The notes beneath the pieces are model-generated. The model was not told the DNA's origin and ran no database searches. It saw only the letters and a program-made list of their open reading frames with translations. From NCBI RefSeq assembly GCF_006711645.1, contig NZ_CP041247.1, positions 4,712,001-4,776,000 on the forward strand: a DNA stretch of 64,000 nt, in the 5' to 3' direction. Shown piece after piece: positions 31,299 through 39,078 of this stretch (positions within the stretch are counted from its first letter, which is position 1; the number at the start of each line of letters is the position of its first letter). Origin of the DNA: Klebsiella electrica. Its GTDB lineage: Bacteria; Pseudomonadota; Gammaproteobacteria; Enterobacterales; Enterobacteriaceae. The translations under genes and the position numbers were made by a program.

Positions 31299-34007
31299 TT
31301 ATTGCCAGCCGTAGCGACGGCTGTAGAAGCCTTTCACCATCTGCGTCAGCGTCATGTAGCCTGCCAGAATGGCAATCAGCCACGGGAAGTAGCTCAGCGG
31401 CAGGGCCTGGAGTTGCAGATAGCCCGCCAGCGGCGAGAACGGCAGGGCGATACCAATCAGCATCACCACCATCGTCATGGCAAACAGCGGCCACGCGGCG
31501 CGGCTCTGCACAAACGGAATCCGCCGCGTACGGATCATATGCACAATCAGCGTTTGCGACAGCAGCCCTTCAATAAACCAGCCCGACTGGAACAGCGTCT
31601 GGGCTTCCGGCACGTTGGCATGGAACACCCACCACATCAGGCAGAAGGTCAGGATATCGAAAATTGAGCTTATCGGGCCAAAGAAGACCATAAAGCGCCC
31701 CAGTTCCGAGGGGTTCCAGCGCTGCGGCTTTTGAATCTGCTCGTCGTCGACGTTATCAAACGGGATCGCCACCTGGGATACATCGTACAGCAGGTTTTGG
31801 ATCAGTAAGTGCAGCGGCAGCATCGGCAGGAACGGCAGGAAGGCGCTCGCCACCAGCACGCTGAAGACGTTACCAAAGTTCGAACTGGCGGTCATTTTGA
31901 TGTACTTCAGCATGTTGGCGAAAGTGCGGCGACCTTCGATCACCCCCTCCTCCAGCACCATCAGGCTTTTTTCCAGCAGGATGATATCCGCGGCCTCGCG
32001 CGCAATATCTACCGCGCCATCCACGGAGATACCGATATCCGCCGCGCGCAGCGCCGGAGCATCGTTGATGCCGTCGCCCATAAAGCCGACCACATGGCCT
32101 TCGCGTTTAAGCAGCGTGACGATGCGCTCTTTATGTAACGGCGCCAGACGTGCAAACAGGGTCGTGCGTTTAGCCAGCGTCGCCAGCTCGTCATCGCTCA
32201 TACCTTCAATCTGGCTACCGGTGACCACCTCGCCGGCGTCCAGCCCCACTTCATGGCACACTTTCGCCGCCACCAGCTCGCTATCGCCGGTGAGAATTTT
32301 GACGGTAATCCCGCTGGCCTTCAGCGCTTTCAGCGCCGGGGCGGTGGTCTCTTTCGGCGGGTCGAGGAAGGCGATGTAGCCTTCGAGAATCAGATCGGAC
32401 TCGTCAATGCGCTGATAGTCGCCTTCACGCGCGGGCAGATATTTGGTCGCCACCGCCACTACGCGCAGCCCCTGGCGATTGAGAGTATCGGTGACGCGTT
32501 TGATACGGCGCAGCATGGTATCGTCCAGCGGCACGATTTCACCGTTGTGGCGCACCTGGGTCGAGACGTTGAGGATCTCCTGCAGCGCGCCTTTGCAGAT
32601 CAGCTGATGCACGCCGTCTTGTTCACTCACCACCACCGACATACGGCGACGTTCGAAGTCGAACGGAATCTCATCGACTTTCTGCCAGCGTTCAGAAAGC
32701 TGGCGTGCCGCCTCCAGATCCACCCCTTCCAGCACCGCCTTATCGAGCAGGTTTTTCAACCCGGTCTGATAGTGGCTGTTCAGCCATGCGCAATGCAGAA
32801 CCCGTTCGCTGACCTTACCGGAAATATCAGTATGGTTTTCCAGTACGATTTTATCCTGAGTCAGGGTGCCGGTTTTATCCGTGCACAGGATGTCCATCGC
32901 GCCAAAGTTCTGAATCGCGTCGAGGTGCTTCACGATGACTTTCTGTTTCGACAGCTTTACCGCCCCGCGCGCCAGAGTTGAGGTAACAATCATCGGCAAC
33001 ATTTCCGGCGTCAGGCCCACCGCTACCGAAAGGGCAAACAGCGCGGCTTCCCACCAGTCGCCTTTGGTATAGCCGTTAATCAGCAGCACCACCGGCGCCA
33101 TCACCAGCATAAAGCGGATCAGCAACATGCTGACGCGGCTGATGCCTTTCTGGAACGCATTAGGTTCGCTCTCCTGCTCGCTAACCCGTCCGGCCAGCTG
33201 ACCAAACCAGGTGTTGCCGCCGGTGGCGAAGACCATCGCCTGCGCCGATCCGCTCACCACGTTGGTGCCCATAAAGCACAGGGTATCGCACTCCAGCGGA
33301 TTGCTCTGCTGCGGGTCGCGGCTGCGCACCACTTTTTCAACCGGCAGCGATTCACCGGTCAGCGACGCCTGGGCCACGAACAGATCCCGCGCCTGGAGAA
33401 TACGCAGGTCCGCCGGGATCATATCCCCGGCCGACAGCTTGACGATATCGCCTGGCACCAGGCGGTCAATCGGCAGTTCGCACCAGCGGCTTTCGCCCTG
33501 TTCGTTGACCACCCGCAGCACCGTCGCGGTGTTGCTGACCATCGCCTTCAGCGCATCCGCCGCTTTGGTCGAGCGGGCTTCCTGAATGAAGTTGAGCAGC
33601 GTGGAGATCCCCACCATCAGCGCAATCACTCCCGCGGCAAACAGGTCTTCCGTCGAATACGAGACGATGCCCAGCACGGTCAGCAGCAGGTTGAACGGGT
33701 TGCGGTAGCAGGTCCAGAGATGCACCCACCACGGTGCCGGTTTTTGCGCCGGAATTTGGTTATCGCCATAGCGGGCAATTTTCTGCGCTACGTCGGCGTC
33801 GTTAAGCCCTTCCGGGTGGCTTTCGAAGGCGCGCCAGATTTCATTTTCGTCCATCGCCGCGACGTTCAGGCAGTGCTTACCCAGCGAATCCGGAATCGGC
33901 GCAGTGGCCAGATTGCGGGCATCAGGTAACGGATCGCGCTGCACCAGTCGGCGCGGCAAATGGCGGCTGAGCTGTGTAAACAGCTGCCGGGTGATATTTT
34001 TCAGCAT
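31299..34007 (-). CDS. mgtA: Magnesium-transporting P-type ATPase
   Basis: 902-aa P3-type ATPase that imports Mg2+ when it is scarce (E. coli 898 aa). The phosphorylation motif DKTGTLTQ, the TGES-containing actuator segment SLTGESLPVEK and the hinge GDGINDAPALRAADIG are present, with about ten membrane segments. Start at MLKNITR (34007), 7 bases after GGAGGG; an ATG five codons earlier lacks a ribosome site. Preceded by a 264-base leader with the mgtL peptide and by a PhoP box. Confidence 0.97.
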   Translation of the reverse strand: MLKNITRQLFTQLSRHLPRRLVQRDPLPDARNLATAPIPDSLGKHCLNVAAMDENEIWRAFESHPEGLNDADVAQKIARYGDNQIPAQKPAPWWVHLWTCYRNPFNLLLTVLGIVSYSTEDLFAAGVIALMVGISTLLNFIQEARSTKAADALKAMVSNTATVLRVVNEQGESRWCELPIDRLVPGDIVKLSAGDMIPADLRILQARDLFVAQASLTGESLPVEKVVRSRDPQQSNPLECDTLCFMGTNVVSGSAQAMVFATGGNTWFGQLAGRVSEQESEPNAFQKGISRVSMLLIRFMLVMAPVVLLINGYTKGDWWEAALFALSVAVGLTPEMLPMIVTSTLARGAVKLSKQKVIVKHLDAIQNFGAMDILCTDKTGTLTQDKIVLENHTDISGKVSERVLHCAWLNSHYQTGLKNLLDKAVLEGVDLEAARQLSERWQKVDEIPFDFERRRMSVVVSEQDGVHQLICKGALQEILNVSTQVRHNGEIVPLDDTMLRRIKRVTDTLNRQGLRVVAVATKYLPAREGDYQRIDESDLILEGYIAFLDPPKETTAPALKALKASGITVKILTGDSELVAAKVCHEVGLDAGEVVTGSQIEGMSDDELATLAKRTTLFARLAPLHKERIVTLLKREGHVVGFMGDGINDAPALRAADIGISVDGAVDIAREAADIILLEKSLMVLEEGVIEGRRTFANMLKYIKMTASSNFGNVFSVLVASAFLPFLPMLPLHLLIQNLLYDVSQVAIPFDNVDDEQIQKPQRWNPSELGRFMVFFGPISSIFDILTFCLMWWVFHANVPEAQTLFQSGWFIEGLLSQTLIVHMIRTRRIPFVQSRAAWPLFAMTMVVMLIGIALPFSPLAGYLQLQALPLSYFPWLIAILAGYMTLTQMVKGFYSRRYGWQ

Positions 34008-34271
34008 AAACAGTCCCTCCACGCTCGCACAGGCGAACGCGGCAAAACAGACAGGTACGAGAACCTTACCCGTCAGGTATTATTTTTTTATGGCAGGGAC
34101 ATCAAGGACGTCACTGCTTTACGCTTCCGGTAAAGCAGTGTTAAGCAGGCTTACCGGAAAAGGATGTAACTCCATCGAGGATGAGGAGTGGGATCGGGGT
34201 CCATATAATCTCCGGTAAGTGAGTAAAAGCGGCGCGAGAGAACCGCGAGCAACAGGCATTTTATCGCCACT
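34008..34271 (-). promoter_or_regulatory. mgtA 5' leader, Mg2+/proline-responsive
   Basis: Counting from a transcription start about seven bases past the -10, the untranslated leader is 264 bases, the same as the length known for the Salmonella mgtA leader, where Mg2+ and MgtL translation control elongation into mgtA. It contains the 17-codon mgtL frame and several G/C-rich hairpin arms such as CTGCTTTACC...GGTAAAGCAG (34117-34140), a strong stem after mgtL. Secondary structure was judged by eye only. Confidence 0.8.
34151..34204 (-). CDS. mgtL: mgtA leader peptide MgtL
   Basis: 17-codon frame MDPDPTPHPRWSYILFR in the mgtA leader. The known Salmonella peptide is [17 protein letters not shown]: same length, and the prolines at 3, 5, 7 and 9, whose slow translation signals low proline or low Mg2+, are all kept, while residues 10-15 differ. 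The ATG lies about 67 bases after the expected transcription start. Confidence 0.87.
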   Translation of the reverse strand: MDPDPTPHPRWSYILFR

Positions 34272-34277
34272 GTCGGA

Positions 34278-34312
34278 ATGATAACCCCGCGTAACTAAAC
34301 AAGACGTAAACC
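34278..34312 (-). promoter_or_regulatory. PhoP-dependent mgtA promoter
   Basis: On the minus strand GGTTTA-N5-TGTTTA is a PhoP box (34312 to 34296), followed after exactly 12 bases by a -10 hexamer TATCAT (34283 to 34278). This is the layout of class I PhoP promoters, where PhoP replaces the -35 element. Low Mg2+ through PhoQ would induce mgtA. Confidence 0.9.
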
Positions 34313-34383
34313 AGACTTTGCTCATTGCGGTTTGGTTGAGTAGCATTAGGCTCACTTCTGGCGGACTACGACGAGACCTCTGC

Positions 34384-35331
34384 ATGCAAAACCGGCTGAC
34401 CATCAAAGATATCGCGCGCTTAAGCGGCGTCGGGAAATCGACGGTATCCCGCGTGCTCAATAACGAAAGCGGCGTCAATGAGCGCACCCGTGAACGGGTC
34501 GAGGCGGTTATGCAGCAGCACGGCTTCTCGCCCTCCCGTTCAGCGCGGGCGATGCGGGGTCAAAGCGACAAAGTGGTTGCCATTATCGTCACCCGTCTGG
34601 ACTCGCTGTCGGAAAACCTTGCCGTACAGACGATGCTGCCCGCCTTTTACGAGCAGGGCTACGATCCGATTATGATGGAAAGCCAGTTTTCTCCCGCGCT
34701 GGTCAACGAACACCTGGGGATCCTCGCCCGCCGCCATATCGACGGCGTGGTGCTGTTCGGCTTTACCGGTATTAGCGAAGAGATGCTGACGCCGTGGCGG
34801 GAATTGATGGTGCTGCTGGCCCGCGATGCGCCGGGGTTCGCCTCCGTCTGCTACGATGACAACGGCGCGGTGAACATGCTGATGCAGCGCCTGTACGATG
34901 ACGGCCATCGGCATATCAGCTTCCTCGGGGTGCCGCATAGCGACGTCACCACCGGGCAGCGCCGCCATCAGGCGTACCTCAATTTTTGTGAGCAGCATCG
35001 GTTGACTCCGTCCGCCGCCCTGCCGGGCCTGGCCATGAAACAGGGTTATGAAAATGTCGCCAGCGTTCTGACCCCCGATACCAGCGCGCTGGTGTGCGCG
35101 ACTGATACCCTCGCCCTCGGCGCCAGCAAGTATTTGCAAGAGCAACGCATTGGACATCTGCAGGTCGCCAGCGTCGGCAGTACGCCGCTGATGAAGTTCC
35201 TCCATCCGGAAATCCTCACCGTGAATCCCGGTTACGCCGAGGCCGGTCGCCAGGCGGCCCAGCAGCTGATCGCCCAGATCGGCGGCCACGCTGAACCTCG
35301 TCAAATCGTCATCCCCGCCGCGCTGATTTAA
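34384..35331 (+). CDS. treR: Trehalose operon repressor
   Basis: 315-aa LacI-family repressor, equal in length to E. coli TreR. N-terminal helix-turn-helix LTIKDIARLSGVGKSTVSRVLN, then a periplasmic-binding-like sensor domain that binds trehalose-6-phosphate (inducer). Start at MQNRLTIK (34384); the frame is open back to 34318 without family sequence. Lies just upstream of treBC, with its operator-like palindrome in the treR-treB gap. Confidence 0.96.
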   Translation: MQNRLTIKDIARLSGVGKSTVSRVLNNESGVNERTRERVEAVMQQHGFSPSRSARAMRGQSDKVVAIIVTRLDSLSENLAVQTMLPAFYEQGYDPIMMESQFSPALVNEHLGILARRHIDGVVLFGFTGISEEMLTPWRELMVLLARDAPGFASVCYDDNGAVNMLMQRLYDDGHRHISFLGVPHSDVTTGQRRHQAYLNFCEQHRLTPSAALPGLAMKQGYENVASVLTPDTSALVCATDTLALGASKYLQEQRIGHLQVASVGSTPLMKFLHPEILTVNPGYAEAGRQAAQQLIAQIGGHAEPRQIVIPAALI

Positions 35332-35351
35332 GCCCGTTTGTGGGATTTATG

Positions 35352-35381
35352 TGATCGTTGCTGCGTTTCGGGAACGTTCCC
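35352..35381 (+). promoter_or_regulatory. treB control region: TreR operator and CRP-like half site
   Basis: GGGAACGTTCCC (35370-35381) is a perfect 12-bp palindrome with the central CG step of LacI-family operators, and agrees with the recalled E. coli TreR site. Immediately upstream, GTGATCGTTGCTG (35351-35363) has one good CRP half (GTGA) and a poor second half. Both lie 80-110 bases before treB. Confidence 0.7.
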
Positions 35382-35460
35382 ATTTTGAAAGTTGAACGGA
35401 GCGGTTAGGATTCGTCTCAGGTCATTACGCAATCTCTCCCCTCTGTTTTGAGGCCTCATC

Positions 35461-36879
35461 ATGAGTAAAGTAAATCAGCAGGACATCGATAAATTAATCG
35501 AACTGGTCGGCGGGCGCGATAACATTGCCACCGTCAGTCACTGTATTACCCGTCTGCGCTTTGTGCTGAATAACCCGGCCATCGCCAGACCGAAAGAAAT
35601 TGAACAACTGCGCATGGTGAAGGGCTGCTTTACCAACGCCGGGCAGTTCCAGGTGGTGATCGGCACAGACGTCGGCGATTACTACACAGCCCTGCTGGCC
35701 ACCACCGGCAAAGCCTCTGCCGATAAAGAGCAGGCGAAACAGGCCGCGCGGCAAAACATGAAGTGGCACGAGCAGCTGATTTCGCACTTTGCCGAGATCT
35801 TCTTCCCGCTGCTGCCGGCGCTGATCAGCGGCGGTCTGATCCTCGGTTTCCGTAACGTGATCGGCGATCTGCCGATGAGCAACGGGCAGACGCTGGCGCA
35901 AATGCACCCGTCGCTGAAAACCCTTTATGACTTCCTGTGGCTGATTGGCGAAGCCATCTTCTTCTATCTGCCGGTCGGTATCTGCTGGTCCGCGGTGAAG
36001 AAAATGGGCGGCACGCCGATCCTCGGCATCGTGCTCGGCGTCACGCTGGTCTCTCCGCAACTGATGAACGCCTATCTGCTGGGCCAGCAGGTGCCGGAAG
36101 TGTGGAACTTCGGTCTGTTTACGATTGCGAAGGTCGGCTATCAGGCGCAGGTCATCCCGGCGCTGCTGGCGGGTCTGGCGCTCGGCTTTATCGAAACGCG
36201 CCTGAAACGCATGGTCCCTGATTATCTGTATCTGGTGGTGGTGCCGGTCTGCTCGCTGATTCTGGCGGTATTCCTCGCCCACGCCTTTATCGGTCCGTTT
36301 GGTCGGATGATCGGCGACGGCGTCGCCTTTGCCGTGCGCCACCTGATGACCGGCAGTTTCGCGCCGATTGGCGCCGCGCTGTTCGGCTTCCTCTACGCAC
36401 CGCTGGTCATTACCGGGGTCCACCAGACCACGCTGGCTATCGATATGCAGATGATTCAAAGCATGGGCGGTACGCCGGTGTGGCCGCTGATTGCGCTGTC
36501 CAACATCGCCCAGGCGTCGGCCGTGGTCGGCATTATTATCGCCAGCCGCAAACAGAACGAACGCGAGATCTCGGTCCCGGCCGCTATCTCGGCCTACCTC
36601 GGGGTCACCGAACCGGCGATGTACGGGATCAACCTGAAATACCGCTTCCCGATGCTCTGCGCGATGATCGGCTCTGGTCTTGCCGGGTTGTTGTGCGGCC
36701 TGAACGGCGTGATGGCGAACGGGATTGGCGTCGGTGGCCTGCCGGGCATTCTCTCCATTCAGCCGACTTACTGGCAGGTGTACGGTTTAGCGATGGTCAT
36801 CGCGGTCGTGGTACCGATTGTGCTCACCACCGTCGTCTATCAGCGTAAGTTCCGTCAGGGCACGTTACAGATTGTCTGA
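35461..36879 (+). CDS. treB: PTS trehalose-specific EIIBC
   Basis: 472-aa membrane permease. The N-terminal EIIB domain (about 1-85) has the phosphorylated cysteine in SHCITRLRFVL; the EIIC domain follows from about residue 105 with around ten membrane segments and the family GVTEPAMYGINL near the C-terminus. There is no EIIA domain, so it relies on Crr. It imports trehalose as trehalose-6-phosphate for TreC. Confidence 0.97.
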   Translation: MSKVNQQDIDKLIELVGGRDNIATVSHCITRLRFVLNNPAIARPKEIEQLRMVKGCFTNAGQFQVVIGTDVGDYYTALLATTGKASADKEQAKQAARQNMKWHEQLISHFAEIFFPLLPALISGGLILGFRNVIGDLPMSNGQTLAQMHPSLKTLYDFLWLIGEAIFFYLPVGICWSAVKKMGGTPILGIVLGVTLVSPQLMNAYLLGQQVPEVWNFGLFTIAKVGYQAQVIPALLAGLALGFIETRLKRMVPDYLYLVVVPVCSLILAVFLAHAFIGPFGRMIGDGVAFAVRHLMTGSFAPIGAALFGFLYAPLVITGVHQTTLAIDMQMIQSMGGTPVWPLIALSNIAQASAVVGIIIASRKQNEREISVPAAISAYLGVTEPAMYGINLKYRFPMLCAMIGSGLAGLLCGLNGVMANGIGVGGLPGILSIQPTYWQVYGLAMVIAVVVPIVLTTVVYQRKFRQGTLQIV

Positions 36880-36890
36880 TTTTTTCTTCC

Positions 36891-36908
36891 GGGGCGCGCT
36901 GGCGCCCC
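36891..36908 (+). other. Intercistronic hairpin between treB and treC
   Basis: GGGGCGC and GCGCCCC form a perfect 7-bp stem with a GCTG loop. No T run follows, so it probably stabilises or attenuates the treBC message rather than ending it. Confidence 0.5.
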
Positions 36909-36931
36909 CTTCGTTGTAGCAGGAAAGCGAT

Positions 36932-38587
36932 ATGAATACCCTCCCCCACTGGTGGCAAAACGGCGTTATTTATCAAATTTATCCGAAGAGTTTCCAGGAC
37001 ACGACCGGCAGCGGGACCGGCGATCTGCGTGGGGTCACCTCGCGCCTCGACTATCTGCAAAAACTTGGCGTGGACGCCATCTGGCTGACGCCCTTCTACG
37101 TCTCTCCGCAGGTCGATAACGGCTATGATGTGGCGAACTATACCGCCATCGACCCCGCTTACGGCACGCTGGATGATTTCGACGAACTGGTGGCCGAGGC
37201 GAAAGCCCGCGGCATCCGCATCGTGCTGGATATGGTTTTCAACCATACCTCTACCGCCCATGCCTGGTTTCGCGAGTCGTTAAACAAAGAGAGCCCGTAC
37301 CGCCAGTTTTATCTCTGGCGCGATGGCGAACCGACGACGCCGCCCAATAACTGGCGCTCGAAGTTTGGCGGCAACGCCTGGCAGTGGCACGCAGAGAGCG
37401 GGCAGTACTACCTGCATCTGTTCGCGCCGGAACAGGCGGATCTCAACTGGGAAAACCCGGCCGTGCGCGCGGAACTCAAAAAGGTGTGCGAGTTCTGGGC
37501 CGACCGCGGCGTCGACGGCCTGCGGCTCGATGTGGTCAACCTGATTTCGAAAGATCAAACCTTCCCCTCGGATACCCAGGGCGATGGCCGCCGTTTTTAT
37601 ACCGACGGTCCGCGGGTCCACGAATTCCTGCAGGAGATGAGCCGCGATGTCTTCACGCCGCGTAATCTGATGACGGTCGGCGAGATGTCCTCCACCTCAC
37701 TGGAACATTGCCAGCAATATGCCGCACAGGACGGTCGCGAGCTGTCGATGACCTTTAACTTCCACCATCTGAAGGTGGACTATCCCGGCGGTGAAAAATG
37801 GACCCTCGCGCGCCCGGACTACGTGGCGCTGAAAGCGCTGTTCAGCCACTGGCAGCAGGGCATGCACAACCGGGCGTGGAATGCGCTGTTCTGGTGTAAC
37901 CACGATCAGCCGCGCATCGTGTCGCGTTTTGGCGATGAAGGCGAATATCGGGTAGCGGCGGCAAAAATGCTGGCGATGGTCCTGCACGGCATGCAGGGCA
38001 CTCCCTACATTTATCAGGGCGAAGAGATTGGCATGACCAATCCGCACTTCTCGCAGATCGACGAGTATCGCGACCTCGAGAGCCATAACATGTTTATTGA
38101 GCGCTCGGCGCAGGGCCAGGCACCCGACGAGCTGCTGGCGATTCTGGCGAGTAAATCGCGCGATAACAGCCGCACGCCGATGCAGTGGAACGCTCGCGAG
38201 CAGGGTGGATTTACCGCCGGTGAACCGTGGATTGCGCTGTGCGATAACTATCAGACGATCAACGTCGAGGCGGCGCTGGCGGATGCGGATTCGGTCTTTT
38301 ACACCTATCAGCAGCTGATTGCGCTGCGTAAAACCACGCCGGTGCTGACCTGGGGCGACTATCAGGATCTGCTGCCTGAGCATCCGTCGCTGTGGTGCTA
38401 TCGCCGCCAGTGGCAAGGGAAAACGCTGGTCGTCGCGGCAAACCTGAGCCGCGAGTTCCAGGGCTGGCAGCCGGAGGAGGCGGACGGCGACTGGCAGGTA
38501 TTGATAAGCAATTACGCGGAAGCGGCGAATCGCCCTGCCGCCATGACCCTGCGGCCGTTTGAAGCGGTATGGTGGTTACAGGAATAA
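36932..38587 (+). CDS. treC: Alpha,alpha-phosphotrehalase (trehalose-6-phosphate hydrolase)
   Basis: 551-aa GH13 enzyme (E. coli 551 aa) that splits trehalose-6-phosphate into glucose and glucose-6-phosphate in the cytoplasm. GH13 signatures: DMVFNHTS, the nucleophile region DGLRLDVVN, the acid GEMSS and FWCNHDQPR. An AGGAAAG site lies before the ATG. 52 bases downstream of treB, in the same operon. Confidence 0.97.
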   Translation: MNTLPHWWQNGVIYQIYPKSFQDTTGSGTGDLRGVTSRLDYLQKLGVDAIWLTPFYVSPQVDNGYDVANYTAIDPAYGTLDDFDELVAEAKARGIRIVLDMVFNHTSTAHAWFRESLNKESPYRQFYLWRDGEPTTPPNNWRSKFGGNAWQWHAESGQYYLHLFAPEQADLNWENPAVRAELKKVCEFWADRGVDGLRLDVVNLISKDQTFPSDTQGDGRRFYTDGPRVHEFLQEMSRDVFTPRNLMTVGEMSSTSLEHCQQYAAQDGRELSMTFNFHHLKVDYPGGEKWTLARPDYVALKALFSHWQQGMHNRAWNALFWCNHDQPRIVSRFGDEGEYRVAAAKMLAMVLHGMQGTPYIYQGEEIGMTNPHFSQIDEYRDLESHNMFIERSAQGQAPDELLAILASKSRDNSRTPMQWNAREQGGFTAGEPWIALCDNYQTINVEAALADADSVFYTYQQLIALRKTTPVLTWGDYQDLLPEHPSLWCYRRQWQGKTLVVAANLSREFQGWQPEEADGDWQVLISNYAEAANRPAAMTLRPFEAVWWLQE

Positions 38588-38655
38588 GCCCTGGCGCGCT
38601 GCGCTTACCGGGCTACGGGTCGGCCAACTTTGCCGGGCCCGTAGCCCGCAACCGG
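38588..38655. repeat. REP elements after treC
   Basis: Partial REP arms: CTGGCGCGCTGCGCTTACCG with GGGCTAC, then GCCGGGCCCGTAGCCCGCAA. They begin directly after the treC stop. The 38656-38855 stretch that follows has no gene I can support. Confidence 0.65.
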
Positions 38656-38859
38656 CACGCTATCCCCTGCCGCAGCAGGTCGATTGACTCAACGCCACCG
38701 TGATGGTTTGAGGCACGGTATTTCCGGCCTGAATACTTCCGCCCTCCAGGCCAATTTTTGCTTATTTTATAGTCAGATAAATTTACATAAGTCCCAGCGC
38801 CCACCATCCGTACTCTCACCTTTTTACTTTGTTCTGCATCAATAAAATCGCAAACATCT

Positions 38860-38873
38860 TTGATGCAAATCAC
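38860..38873 (+). promoter_or_regulatory. Candidate FNR site upstream of nrdD
   Basis: TTGAT-GCAA-ATCAC matches the FNR consensus TTGAT-N4-ATCAA at nine of ten positions, about 205 bases before nrdD. FNR activation of the anaerobic reductase under low oxygen is known in E. coli. Confidence 0.7.
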
Positions 38874-38917
38874 TACATATAGAATTTAGAATGCATCCCG
38901 GCCCTACATCTTGTATT
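38870..38917 (+). promoter_or_regulatory. Candidate tandem NrdR boxes upstream of nrdD
   Basis: TCACTACATATAGAAT (38870-38885) and CCCTACATCTTGTATT (38902-38917) each partly match the ACACWATATATWGTGT-type NrdR box, and their 32-base offset (three helical turns) is the spacing seen at other nrd promoters. Each is imperfect; the pairing is what makes them credible. Confidence 0.45.
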
Positions 38918-39078
38918 AATCGTCTATTATGTCAGCACATCCCATCGTTCTGTGGCGGTGGTGGGATGTGGATAAAAAGGGCCGGAACCGACGTAAAACG
39001 GCGGCAGGTATAGCCCCGGCGACGCCGGTGATTCTTCCGCCTCTGTGGATAACCTGTTTTATAAAGTATGGAGTGATC

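Noticed and set aside
38613..38873. 86-aa minus-strand open frame after treC
   Set aside because: Partly made of REP sequence, no ribosome site, no family resemblance.
38929..39078. 50-residue N-terminal extension of NrdD
   Set aside because: No family sequence, no ribosome site; the known start MTPHVMKRDG fits E. coli NrdD.
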